A stretch of 45,797 nt of DNA from Candidatus Yanofskyibacteriota bacterium (GTDB lineage: Bacteria; Patescibacteriota; Minisyncoccia; 2-02-FULL-40-12; GWA2-44-9). The DNA lies in assembly GCA_016185505.1 (NCBI GenBank), contig JACPNL010000030.1:1-45797 (forward strand), read 5' to 3'. The notes under the pieces are model-generated. The model was not told the origin of the DNA, searched no databases, and worked only from the letters and a program-made list of their open reading frames with translations. The translations under genes and the position numbers were made by a program. Of this stretch, positions 25,561 through 33,994 are shown piece after piece; the stretch's first letter is position 1; each line of letters begins with the position of its first letter.

Positions 25561-26709
25561 TCATTCACGATTATAATATCCTAAGGCCTCGAGTCCGGAC
25601 AGTTTGTTGCCAGCCAGAAATGCCAGCATCGCTCCCCCGCCGGTAGAGATGAAATTAAATTTCGACATATCGATATTTCGAAATTTCGATATCGCGGCCA
25701 TGGTATCGCCGCCACCGATTATTTTATAAGCAACCGACTCGGCTACCGCTTCGGCTATTTTTTGAGTACCCGTCGCAAAAGACGAACTCTCAAAAAGCCC
25801 CATCGGACCGTTCCATATTACCACAGAAGCGCGACTGACCGCGTCGGCGTATTTTTGTATCGTCTTTTCTCCTATATCAAGAATTTTATTGTCAAAAACA
25901 ACAAAATCCTCCGGCACAAGTAATCTGGGGTCGTTGATATCCAGGCCGACAAGCAACTCCTGATAATTCTCGTCAACGACGGAATCGCCCATATCCTGAC
26001 CTCTTGCTTTAAGCACGTCGTTGGCCACTACTCCGCCAAGCAATATCAGTTCGGCTTTACCAACAAAATTTTTAATAACCGGCACTTTCGTCTCCGCTTT
26101 CGCGCCGCCTATTATCACGACCTTGCCGGCTTTGGGAGAATCTATGGCTTTTTGAAGTCCTGTCACCTCTTCTTTAACCAACAACCCGGCGTAACTCGGC
26201 AAAAATTCGGTAATGGCTGATACGGAAGCATGGTTGCGATGAGACACGGCAAAATCATTATTAACGTAAATATCAAATCCCTTCGACCCTTCGACGAGCT
26301 CAGGACTGCCTGCGGCAGCAAGCCGTTTTGCAAATTCCGGGTCGTTTTCTTTTTCTCCCGGGAAATTGCGGATATTATCCAAGAGACCGACGCCCGGATA
26401 GTTAGCGAGGTATCCCTCAATATCTTCTACCTTTTTGATAAACCCCACCTCGCGCCCAAGAAGGATGAGAAGTTGAGGGATCAATTCTCCAAAAGAACCA
26501 TCGTCCTCGTGAAGGTGAGCAATCATTACCACCTTAGCCCCGCGTTCAACAAGCCAGTCAATCATCTCCTTTTGTTTCTTTATCCTGAAACCTTCTACTA
26601 TTTCTAACCCCCTACCTCCAACTTCTAACTTCTTAATTGGTACATCAAAATCAACTCTCAACAAAACTTTTTTATTTTTCAGGTCGGGAATATCGAATAT
26701 TGTTTTCAT
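25561..26709 (-). CDS. pgk: Phosphoglycerate kinase, with repeat-derived insertions
   Basis: KKVLLRVDFDVPI, VIWNGPMGLFE, GGGDTMAAI, FISTGGGAMLAFLAG. Confidence 0.96.
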   Translation of the reverse strand: MKTIFDIPDLKNKKVLLRVDFDVPIKKLEVGGRGLEIVEGFRIKKQKEMIDWLVERGAKVVMIAHLHEDDGSFGELIPQLLILLGREVGFIKKVEDIEGYLANYPGVGLLDNIRNFPGEKENDPEFAKRLAAAGSPELVEGSKGFDIYVNNDFAVSHRNHASVSAITEFLPSYAGLLVKEEVTGLQKAIDSPKAGKVVIIGGAKAETKVPVIKNFVGKAELILLGGVVANDVLKARGQDMGDSVVDENYQELLVGLDINDPRLLVPEDFVVFDNKILDIGEKTIQKYADAVSRASVVIWNGPMGLFESSSFATGTQKIAEAVAESVAYKIIGGGDTMAAISKFRNIDMSKFNFISTGGGAMLAFLAGNKLSGLEALGYYNRE

Positions 26710-26768
26710 CTTTTTGCCTTATCTGATATATCAAACAAATTTTATGATATATCATAGTATCATAAAAT

Positions 26769-27575
26769 TTATAATTTACTGGCTATAGCCAGAATCTTCA
26801 CGAATTCTTCTTTGTTAGTACTTGCGCCGCCAATTAAAACACCGTCAAAACCGTCATTACTCAAAAATTCACGAGCATTAACTGACGTTATGGAACCACC
26901 GTATAAATAGCGCGGTAGCGCAGTAGATTGTAGCGCGGTAGCAAGAGTTTCTTTAATCACCTCTACTGACTCAAGGGCCGATTCCGGGGTGTCGGGACGG
27001 GCGCCGGGGGTAGTGCTTATTGCCCAAACCGGCTCGTAAGCAATAATACACCTTGCCACTTCTTCGGCCGAAAGACCGGCAAAGGTATTCAAAACCTGTT
27101 CTTTGAGGAAATCCTCAAAATTATCGTCGCGAGTTTTCTCGCCTACAGCGACGATGGGCATCATTTCATTCCGCAAAACTGCTTTCAACTTTTTATTAAC
27201 CACTTCGTCTGACTCGCCTAATTTCCAGCGACGTTCAGAATGACCAACAATTACATACCTAGCTCCGAGTTTCTTGAGCATGGGACCCGACACTTCTCCG
27301 GTTAGAGCCATTCTGTCGTCTGTTGATATATCCTGCGCTCCCAATCCCGACTGATGAAGAAGATGTGATGTCTTTAAAATTTTCCCCACTTCTTCCGTAA
27401 AAACGAACGGCGGACAAAACACCAAATTCAACTCCCGCTCACTAAGAGAGCCGAGATATTCATCAACCAAATCTAAGATCTGCTCTGCTTCGGCGAGAGT
27501 GGTGGGTTGCATCTTCCAGTTAGATACTATCAACTTCTTTTTCATGGTATTTTCTCCCGATTTGTCCCCCGCCAA
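26769..27575 (-). CDS. tpiA: Triosephosphate isomerase
   Basis: VSNWKMQPTT, RYVIVGHSERR, IIAYEPVWAI, YGGSITSVNA, GVLIGGAS; likely ATG at about 27545. Confidence 0.96.
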   Translation of the reverse strand: MAGDKSGENTMKKKLIVSNWKMQPTTLAEAEQILDLVDEYLGSLSERELNLVFCPPFVFTEEVGKILKTSHLLHQSGLGAQDISTDDRMALTGEVSGPMLKKLGARYVIVGHSERRWKLGESDEVVNKKLKAVLRNEMMPIVAVGEKTRDDNFEDFLKEQVLNTFAGLSAEEVARCIIAYEPVWAISTTPGARPDTPESALESVEVIKETLATALQSTALPRYLYGGSITSVNAREFLSNDGFDGVLIGGASTNKEEFVKILAIASKL

Positions 27576-27641
27576 GGCGGGGTTGACAAATCGAGGATCC
27601 TCGATTTTCTAATCGCGCTTTGCACGAAGAAAATCGGGACA
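27556..27641. repeat. TGTCCCGAT...ATCGAGGATCCTCGAT hairpin repeat, copy B
   Basis: cccgatttgtccccc...gacaaatcgaggatcctcgat...aaaatcgggacag upstream of tpiA. Confidence 0.6.
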
Positions 27642-27690
27642 GTTCGATACAATTAATTTTTTCATAGTGATTACTAAAGTAAATCAGTAA

Positions 27691-28317
27691 TTAATTGTGG
27701 GTTAAATGTTTTTTTCTGATATGGCGAATAATATACCAAACAATTACCGCCGCCAATATTAAGATCATAACAAATTGGCCTTTTTCCAGAAACTCGATGA
27801 CTTTTGACCAATTCTCGCCTAGCGTAAAGCCCAAAAATATCAATATGAAATTCCTGGGCAAAGAGCCAAACAGCGTATAAATAGAGAATTTAGCGAAATT
27901 CATCCTGGCCAAACCGGCGGGAATGGAGATAAAAGTGACAATAATAGGAATAAATCTGCCCCAAAATATAAGTTTGCCGCCGTGTTTTTCAAATAATTTC
28001 TCGGTATGATTCAGGTCGTGGGCAGAGATAAAAAAATATCTTCCAAACTTCTCAACAAATCTGCGACCACCCCTCAGAGAAACCCAATAAATAATCGCGT
28101 CGCCGACAAAATTACCCCCGACTGTTAAAGCCAGGGCGAGGGCAAAATTAAATTTCGCCTGGCTTATCAAAAAACCAAGCAACGAGAAAACAACTTCTCC
28201 GGGGATAAATTGGAATGTAAGCCGATCGGCGATGGATAACAAAAAAACACCAAGATATCCTCCTTGGTTTAAAACATCCAAAGACCATTGGCCCACTAAT
28301 GAAATAAAGTTAAGCAT
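27691..28317 (-). CDS. DedA/SNARE-associated family membrane protein
   Basis: FIPGEVVFSLLGFL, GRFIPIIVTFISIPAGLARMN. Confidence 0.88.
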   Translation of the reverse strand: MLNFISLVGQWSLDVLNQGGYLGVFLLSIADRLTFQFIPGEVVFSLLGFLISQAKFNFALALALTVGGNFVGDAIIYWVSLRGGRRFVEKFGRYFFISAHDLNHTEKLFEKHGGKLIFWGRFIPIIVTFISIPAGLARMNFAKFSIYTLFGSLPRNFILIFLGFTLGENWSKVIEFLEKGQFVMILILAAVIVWYIIRHIRKKHLTHN

Positions 28318-29305
28318 TTCTCAATAATTCCGCCGCCTCATCGGGATCAATAATATTCACGTCCACCCCCGTACCCATTTCAACGCCGGCGTCAATCTTG
28401 ATCTTTGGTAAAATCTCAATGTGCCAACTGTAAAATTCGTGCACACTCTTCAGCTCTGTTTCCGCCGGCGCGGTATGAACAAATAAATTGTAAGGAGGGT
28501 TTCCAAGCGCTTGTCTTATTTTTTTCAGAACTGTAAGTAAAACATCGGCTAAATATTTATCAAACTCGTCTGGCATTTTTTCAAAATGAGCATGGCTGTC
28601 TCTGGAAAATATTCTGACCTCATAAGGCGTCTTTGAAACGAACGGACAAAAAGCAATAAAAAGATCGTTCTCGTATATAGTTCTGTTGCCATGCTCTCTT
28701 TCCCACTTCATAAGCACGTCATAGACCCTCTCTTTATGTTCTTTGTAAAAATTATAAGAGCCGTTTATGCTTCTTGATACATCGGGCGGCAGGATGGGCA
28801 TTGAGATTATCTGGCTGTGCGGATGGTAGATACTCGCTCCAGCGTCGCGGCCGAAATTGTGGAATATTAAAACATAACGCACGCAACCTTCCGATTCAGA
28901 TATTTCGCGGTATCTTCTTTTATACGAACGTATCACTTCAACAACTTCTTCTTGAGAAAAATCAGCAAAGTGCTGATCGTGGTTTTTGTAGACAAACACA
29001 TCATGGAATCCTACTGCTTCCTGAATACTAAAAGGGCCGAAATCGGTTGCCTGTTTACATACACCCGGCTTAACTGCTGGGAATTTGTTCTTAATAACGG
29101 CAATACGCCAGTCGGCTTCGTTAGGATAGAACCATACCGGTTCATTGCCTGACCTTTTAAGGTCCTCAAATGGGCAGTTTTGTATTGACTTGTATTCTTT
29201 ATCTGCGACATCATTATTTTCGTCGGCATGGGGCCGCTTAGCTCTTCCAGTGGCAAAAAGCACCCATTCACCGGAGACAAGATCTTGTCTAAATTCATTG
29301 AGCAT
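28310..29305 (-). CDS. galT: Galactose-1-phosphate uridylyltransferase family protein
   Basis: FRQDLVSGEWVLFATGRAKRP, NFGRDAGASIYHPHSQI. Confidence 0.88.
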   Translation of the reverse strand: MLNEFRQDLVSGEWVLFATGRAKRPHADENNDVADKEYKSIQNCPFEDLKRSGNEPVWFYPNEADWRIAVIKNKFPAVKPGVCKQATDFGPFSIQEAVGFHDVFVYKNHDQHFADFSQEEVVEVIRSYKRRYREISESEGCVRYVLIFHNFGRDAGASIYHPHSQIISMPILPPDVSRSINGSYNFYKEHKERVYDVLMKWEREHGNRTIYENDLFIAFCPFVSKTPYEVRIFSRDSHAHFEKMPDEFDKYLADVLLTVLKKIRQALGNPPYNLFVHTAPAETELKSVHEFYSWHIEILPKIKIDAGVEMGTGVDVNIIDPDEAAELLRNA

Positions 29306-29418
29306 AGCTCAACATAATGCAAAACTACAAATCTATGCGAATACTACAAATAGTCTGCTGACGCAACATAATGCGATAGCATTTGCGGCATTCGCATGTC
29401 ATTCGCGGATTGGCATTG

Positions 29419-30138
29419 CTACTTATATCTTCCAGATATAAGGTTCCATCTTATTTTAACCGTTTCTATAAGCACTTGAAAGTAGGCCTTCAGGCCGACG
29501 TGGGATTCGGGAGCGTTTTTCCAATCAACGGGCACTTCTTTTATCTTAAAGCCAAATTTTCTGGCCAGAGCCAACGCCTCAACATCAAAACCCCATCTCT
29601 CAATAGTTAATTTCGGAAATATCTTTTCCGCCGCTTCGGCAGTGAAAAGTTTGAATCCTCTTTGGGTATCATATATTCCTGGCACAGCTATTATTTGAAT
29701 AAATAAGTTGCCGAGTTTGCCAAAAACCCTCCTCCACGCCGGCTCGCTTCCAGCGGCAACTTTGTGTCCGGCAACGGCAATGGAACCGATAATGACAGAA
29801 AAACCATCATTGATATAAGGAAGGAAAATTTCCAGATGATTTATCGGGGTTGAGTTATCGGCATCGATAAAAAGACGCAGATCGCCGCTTGCTTTGGACA
29901 TGCCTTGCTTTACAGCGTAACCCTTGCCATGGTTCATTGTATAATCAAGAAGTTGGAGAGTCGGTATTTCAGAAATTAACGAATGAACAATTTCATTGGT
30001 CTTGTCATTCGATCCGTCGGTTACAACTATTATTTCATATTCGATGTTCTTGGGCTTTAAATAATTAAAAATCGACCTGACGGTCTTTTCTATATTCTTC
30101 TCCTCGTTGTAAGCGGGAATGATAACTGACAAAAACAT
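29419..30138 (-). CDS. GT2-family glycosyltransferase, dolichyl-phosphate glucosyltransferase-like
   Basis: SVIIPAYNEEKNIEKTVRSI, LFIDADNSTPINHLE, TQRGFKLFTAEAAEKIF. Confidence 0.88.
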   Translation of the reverse strand: MFLSVIIPAYNEEKNIEKTVRSIFNYLKPKNIEYEIIVVTDGSNDKTNEIVHSLISEIPTLQLLDYTMNHGKGYAVKQGMSKASGDLRLFIDADNSTPINHLEIFLPYINDGFSVIIGSIAVAGHKVAAGSEPAWRRVFGKLGNLFIQIIAVPGIYDTQRGFKLFTAEAAEKIFPKLTIERWGFDVEALALARKFGFKIKEVPVDWKNAPESHVGLKAYFQVLIETVKIRWNLISGRYK

Positions 30139-30190
30139 AATTTAAAATGTAAATATCAAAATGTAAAATGACAGTTATAAAATTGCAAAA

Positions 30191-30562
30191 TTATTTTTTA
30201 CCCTTTAGAGTTAGTATGCTGGAAGCTAACACGTTAGATATTTCTATGAGTTCTTTAAGCAGCCATTCTAATTCATTCCGGTCCCCTTTTTCAGAATCTC
30301 GCAATAAAGTTAGCCAAACTTTTGATTCATTTGAGGACTTGAGAGAATGGGTAAAAAAGTTTATAAAGTCCTTTCTAGAACTCGCGGAATTTGCTTCTAT
30401 GTAGTTAGCAAGTATACTAGTACCGCTTCTTAGCAGTTGTTTCCCCATAACGTCGCTTACGGAATCTTTAGGTAGTTTATCAATAAATTTGATCAAACGC
30501 AAAACCCAGCCATATAGACGTTTTTTGAATTCATTTTTAAATTTTACATTGTCATTTTGCAT
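30191..30562 (-). CDS. Four-helix bundle protein (23S rRNA IVP/S23-like)
   Basis: LRLIKFIDKLPKDSVSDVMGKQLLRSGTSILANYIEANSASSRKDFINF; flanked by AT-rich inverted repeats. Confidence 0.88.
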   Translation of the reverse strand: MQNDNVKFKNEFKKRLYGWVLRLIKFIDKLPKDSVSDVMGKQLLRSGTSILANYIEANSASSRKDFINFFTHSLKSSNESKVWLTLLRDSEKGDRNELEWLLKELIEISNVLASSILTLKGKK

Positions 30563-30603
30563 TTTGATTTTTAAACTTTACATTAAAGCATCATAAACAT
30601 CAA

Positions 30604-31485
30604 ATGACGTATCCCATTACCCAAATAAGATTAGGTGAGAAGAATTACCCTAAATTATTGGCCCAGATCTCCGATCCGCCAAAGCAACTATACTGCCGAG
30701 GGAATTTGGAATTACTTAACAGCGAATGCATAGGAGTGGTCGGTACAAGAAAACTTACGCCATACGGAAAAGATTCGGCCCAATATATAACTCGGGGGTT
30801 GGCAACAGCCGGTTTTACAATAGTAAGCGGCCTGGCGATGGGAATTGACGCTATCGCTCATCAGACAACCTTAGACATCGGAGGAAAAACGATAGCCGTT
30901 TTGGGGGGCGGAGTAAGCGACGCAAAAATAGGTCCTAAAATAAACTTATCCCTTGCCCAAAAAATATTGGGGAACAATGGCCTTATTATTTCCGAATATT
31001 CCGATGAAGAAGAAATTCATGCCGCAAACTTTGCCGCCAGAAACAGAATAATAAGCGGCCTGTCAAAAGGCGTGGTCATAGTTGAAGCAGACAGAGACAG
31101 CGGTTCCTTAATTACCGCTAAATGCGCGTTGGATCAGAACAGGGATGTTTTTGCCGTTCCGGGAAATATATTTTCTCAAAAATCAACCGGCTCAAACGAA
31201 CTGATAAAAAGCGGAGCAAAACTTATTACATCCGCTCAAGATATAACCGATGAGTATGGTTATAATCTAGATATTTTTAACGGCGCTGGGAGCAGTGTGT
31301 CAACAGAAAATTCTATACAACAAAACATACTTGCTATACTTAAAGAAGAAGGAGAATTATCAACCGACGAAATAATGTCTCACTTGCCAGACGCAAATAC
31401 CTCTGATATATTGTCGTCCTTGTCCGTGCTTGAAATAAACGGATTGATAAAACAGTCGAGTAATGGGAAATATAGAAAAATGTAA
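30604..31485 (+). CDS. dprA: DNA processing protein DprA
   Basis: GVVGTRKLTPYGKDSA, TIVSGLAMGIDAIAHQTTL, IAVLGGG, VVEADRDSGSLITA. Confidence 0.95.
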   Translation: MTYPITQIRLGEKNYPKLLAQISDPPKQLYCRGNLELLNSECIGVVGTRKLTPYGKDSAQYITRGLATAGFTIVSGLAMGIDAIAHQTTLDIGGKTIAVLGGGVSDAKIGPKINLSLAQKILGNNGLIISEYSDEEEIHAANFAARNRIISGLSKGVVIVEADRDSGSLITAKCALDQNRDVFAVPGNIFSQKSTGSNELIKSGAKLITSAQDITDEYGYNLDIFNGAGSSVSTENSIQQNILAILKEEGELSTDEIMSHLPDANTSDILSSLSVLEINGLIKQSSNGKYRKM

Positions 31486-31620
31486 AGTTAAAAAATCAAA
31501 GTGTAAAATGACAATTTAAAATTCAAAATTAACGAGTGATAAAACTGCTTAAAAATTCTTCCAGTTTTACATTTTAATCTGTCATTTTCCATTTTGATAT
31601 TTACATTTTAAATTTTAATC

Positions 31621-33786
31621 ATGCACCTACTCATCGTTGAGTCACCCACCAAAAGCCGCACTTTGTCCAAGCTTCTTGGGAAGGATTTTAACATACGCGC
31701 ATCCGTTGGCCATATACGCGATCTGCCAAAAAGCGATAAAGACGCCGTCGACATAAAAGGTGGTTTTATCCCCCATTATGAAATAAACGAGGACAAGAAA
31801 GAAATAATAGAGGAATTGAGAACCAGTGCCGCCAGGGCCGATGACATCTACTTAGCCACTGACCCTGATCGCGAAGGCGAAGCAATCGCATGGCACATAG
31901 CCCAAGTTCTGAACTTAGGAAACTCCAAGCGGATCGTTTTTCACGAAATAACCAAAGAAGCTATCCTAGAGGCATTGAAGCATCCTCGCGCAATAGACGA
32001 AAAACTTGTGAAAGCGCAAGAAGCGCGCCGGGTTTTGGACCGACTATTCGGATACGACCTCTCCGGTCTCATTTGGAAAAAGGTTCGCTATGGACTTTCA
32101 GCCGGACGCGTCCAGTCGCCGGCGCTTCGCATCCTTGTCGAACGCGAAAGAGAGATAAATTCTTTCAAAAGCGAGGCCTATCATATCATCACTGCTGATG
32201 TTTTCGGGAACAATAAGACGGTCTTCAGGACAACCTGTGAAGAACAACCGAAGGAAAAAACAATCGCCGAAAGCATACTTAAAATGGGTCGTTCCGGTTC
32301 ATGGTTTGTCAAAGACGTGACCGAAAGCGAAGTCAAGCGCTCGCCACGGCCGCCATTCACAACTTCGACACTCCAACAAACGGCAAGTTCCCGTCTTGGT
32401 TTTTCTCCATCACGAACTATGGGCATAGCCCAAAAACTATACGAGCAGGGATACATTACATATATGAGAACCGACAGCGTTAACCTCGCCTCAACTGCCC
32501 AACAACAGATAGTCGGTCTCGTTGAAAGGATTTACGGCAAAGGATATGTGGAGCCGAGAACGTATAAAACGAAAAGTAAAAGTGCCCAAGAAGCCCATGA
32601 AGCGATCCGACCGACTGACGCAGGCAGAGAAAACGCCGGAAGTAACGAAGAACAGAAAAAACTGTATAGAATTATCAGAGAACGGGCCATCGCTTCCCAA
32701 ATGGCTGACGCCAAACTTGTCCGCACAAAGATAACTGCAACCATAAAAGAAGGCGGTATTCCCGATTTTGCGGCTACAGGTTCACGCGTTCTTTTTGACG
32801 GCTGGCTTGCTTGCGACACCAGATCCCGAGGCGAAGACGTGGAACTTCCTAAAGTTGCTACAGACGAGTCATTGACCCTTAAAGACATCGCAAGCGAAGA
32901 GAAACATACTGAACCGCCGCCAAGGTACACCGAAGCCGGCCTGGTCAAAGAACTGGAAAAGAGAGGCATCGGAAGGCCGTCAACTTACGCGTCCATCATC
33001 AAGACCCTCTATGACAGGAAGTATGTGTCAAGGGATGGCCGGGCAATGAAACCCACCGATACGGGAGAAGTGGTAAGTTCATTTCTTGAAAAAAACTTTA
33101 TGAATTACATCAACGACACCTTTACCGCTGAAATGGAAAACGAGCTTGACGAGATAGCCGAAGGAAAAAGAGAATATGTCAAAACGTTGAAGGAATTCTA
33201 CGAGCCGTTCCACAAAGACGTCAGGTCAAAAGAAAATATAGAAAAACTCACCAATCTCGGCCCTGCTCCGGCCAAGTGGAAATGTCCCAAATGTGATAGT
33301 TCGATGACTTTCAAACTCGGCAAAAGCGGCAAATTTATGAGCTGCGAAAATTACCCCGAATGTAAAGGCGCCCGCCGAGCAGACGGTTCGGTGGTTGAAC
33401 CGAACAAACCTATGGGAACAGACCCCGCAACCGGTCTGCCTATATTCGTTATGGAAGGAAAATTCGGACCTTATGTTCAGGTCGGAGAAACCGTTAAGGG
33501 GGACGAAAAGCCACGAAGAGCCAGCTTGCCCAAAGGCAAAGACCCGGCAACAGTCAGCCAAGAAGAAGCCCTTAAATACTTGAGCTTGCCGCGAGTGCTT
33601 GGAACCCATCCGGAAACAGGCAAAGAGATAATCGCCAGTATCGGTCGCTTCGGACCGTATATTATGCACGACGGGGACTTTCGTTCACTTAAAAAAACCT
33701 CTGGTGACGACGTCTACACAATTGAACTGCCAAGAGCTCTTGAAATACTTAAAGAAGAAAAGAAGAAAAAGAAACATCGTAATTAA
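31621..33786 (+). CDS. topA: DNA topoisomerase I with C-terminal Cys4 zinc finger
   Basis: LLIVESPTKSRTL, DPDREGEAIAWHI, YITYMRTDSVNL, CPKCDSSMTFKLGKSGKFMSCENYPEC. Confidence 0.97.
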   Translation: MHLLIVESPTKSRTLSKLLGKDFNIRASVGHIRDLPKSDKDAVDIKGGFIPHYEINEDKKEIIEELRTSAARADDIYLATDPDREGEAIAWHIAQVLNLGNSKRIVFHEITKEAILEALKHPRAIDEKLVKAQEARRVLDRLFGYDLSGLIWKKVRYGLSAGRVQSPALRILVEREREINSFKSEAYHIITADVFGNNKTVFRTTCEEQPKEKTIAESILKMGRSGSWFVKDVTESEVKRSPRPPFTTSTLQQTASSRLGFSPSRTMGIAQKLYEQGYITYMRTDSVNLASTAQQQIVGLVERIYGKGYVEPRTYKTKSKSAQEAHEAIRPTDAGRENAGSNEEQKKLYRIIRERAIASQMADAKLVRTKITATIKEGGIPDFAATGSRVLFDGWLACDTRSRGEDVELPKVATDESLTLKDIASEEKHTEPPPRYTEAGLVKELEKRGIGRPSTYASIIKTLYDRKYVSRDGRAMKPTDTGEVVSSFLEKNFMNYINDTFTAEMENELDEIAEGKREYVKTLKEFYEPFHKDVRSKENIEKLTNLGPAPAKWKCPKCDSSMTFKLGKSGKFMSCENYPECKGARRADGSVVEPNKPMGTDPATGLPIFVMEGKFGPYVQVGETVKGDEKPRRASLPKGKDPATVSQEEALKYLSLPRVLGTHPETGKEIIASIGRFGPYIMHDGDFRSLKKTSGDDVYTIELPRALEILKEEKKKKKHRN

Positions 33787-33878
33787 GTAATTGAGTAATT
33801 GAGTAATTGAGTAATTGAGACGATTAATTACCATAAATTACGACAAATTACTTAATTACAATAAATCTTTAACAGTTG

Positions 33879-33907
33879 AAAACTACTCCAAATGGGAGTA
33901 GTTTTTT
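33879..33907 (+). terminator. Terminator downstream of topA
   Basis: aaaactactcc-aaat-gggagtagtttttt. Confidence 0.75.
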
Positions 33908-33935
33908 ATTATGGTCGACATAAGTGTGGAGTAAG

Positions 33936-33976
33936 TGTAGAGGGCGGCCCTCCACACAAACGGCCCTCCACACAAA
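33936..33976. repeat. REP-like palindrome copy 4 plus a partial copy
   Basis: tgtagagggcggccctccacacaaacggccctccacaca. Confidence 0.8.
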
Positions 33977-33994
33977 GGCATTTGTGGTATAATA

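Noticed and set aside
30705-33669. Numerous opposite-strand ORFs over topA, ftsH, glmS, parB, lepA and others
   Set aside because: Shadow ORFs over strongly supported genes; low-complexity Ser/Arg-rich peptides without motifs.
33226-33669. 147-aa minus-strand ORF inside topA
   Set aside because: Antisense to the conserved zinc-finger region of topA; no independent support.
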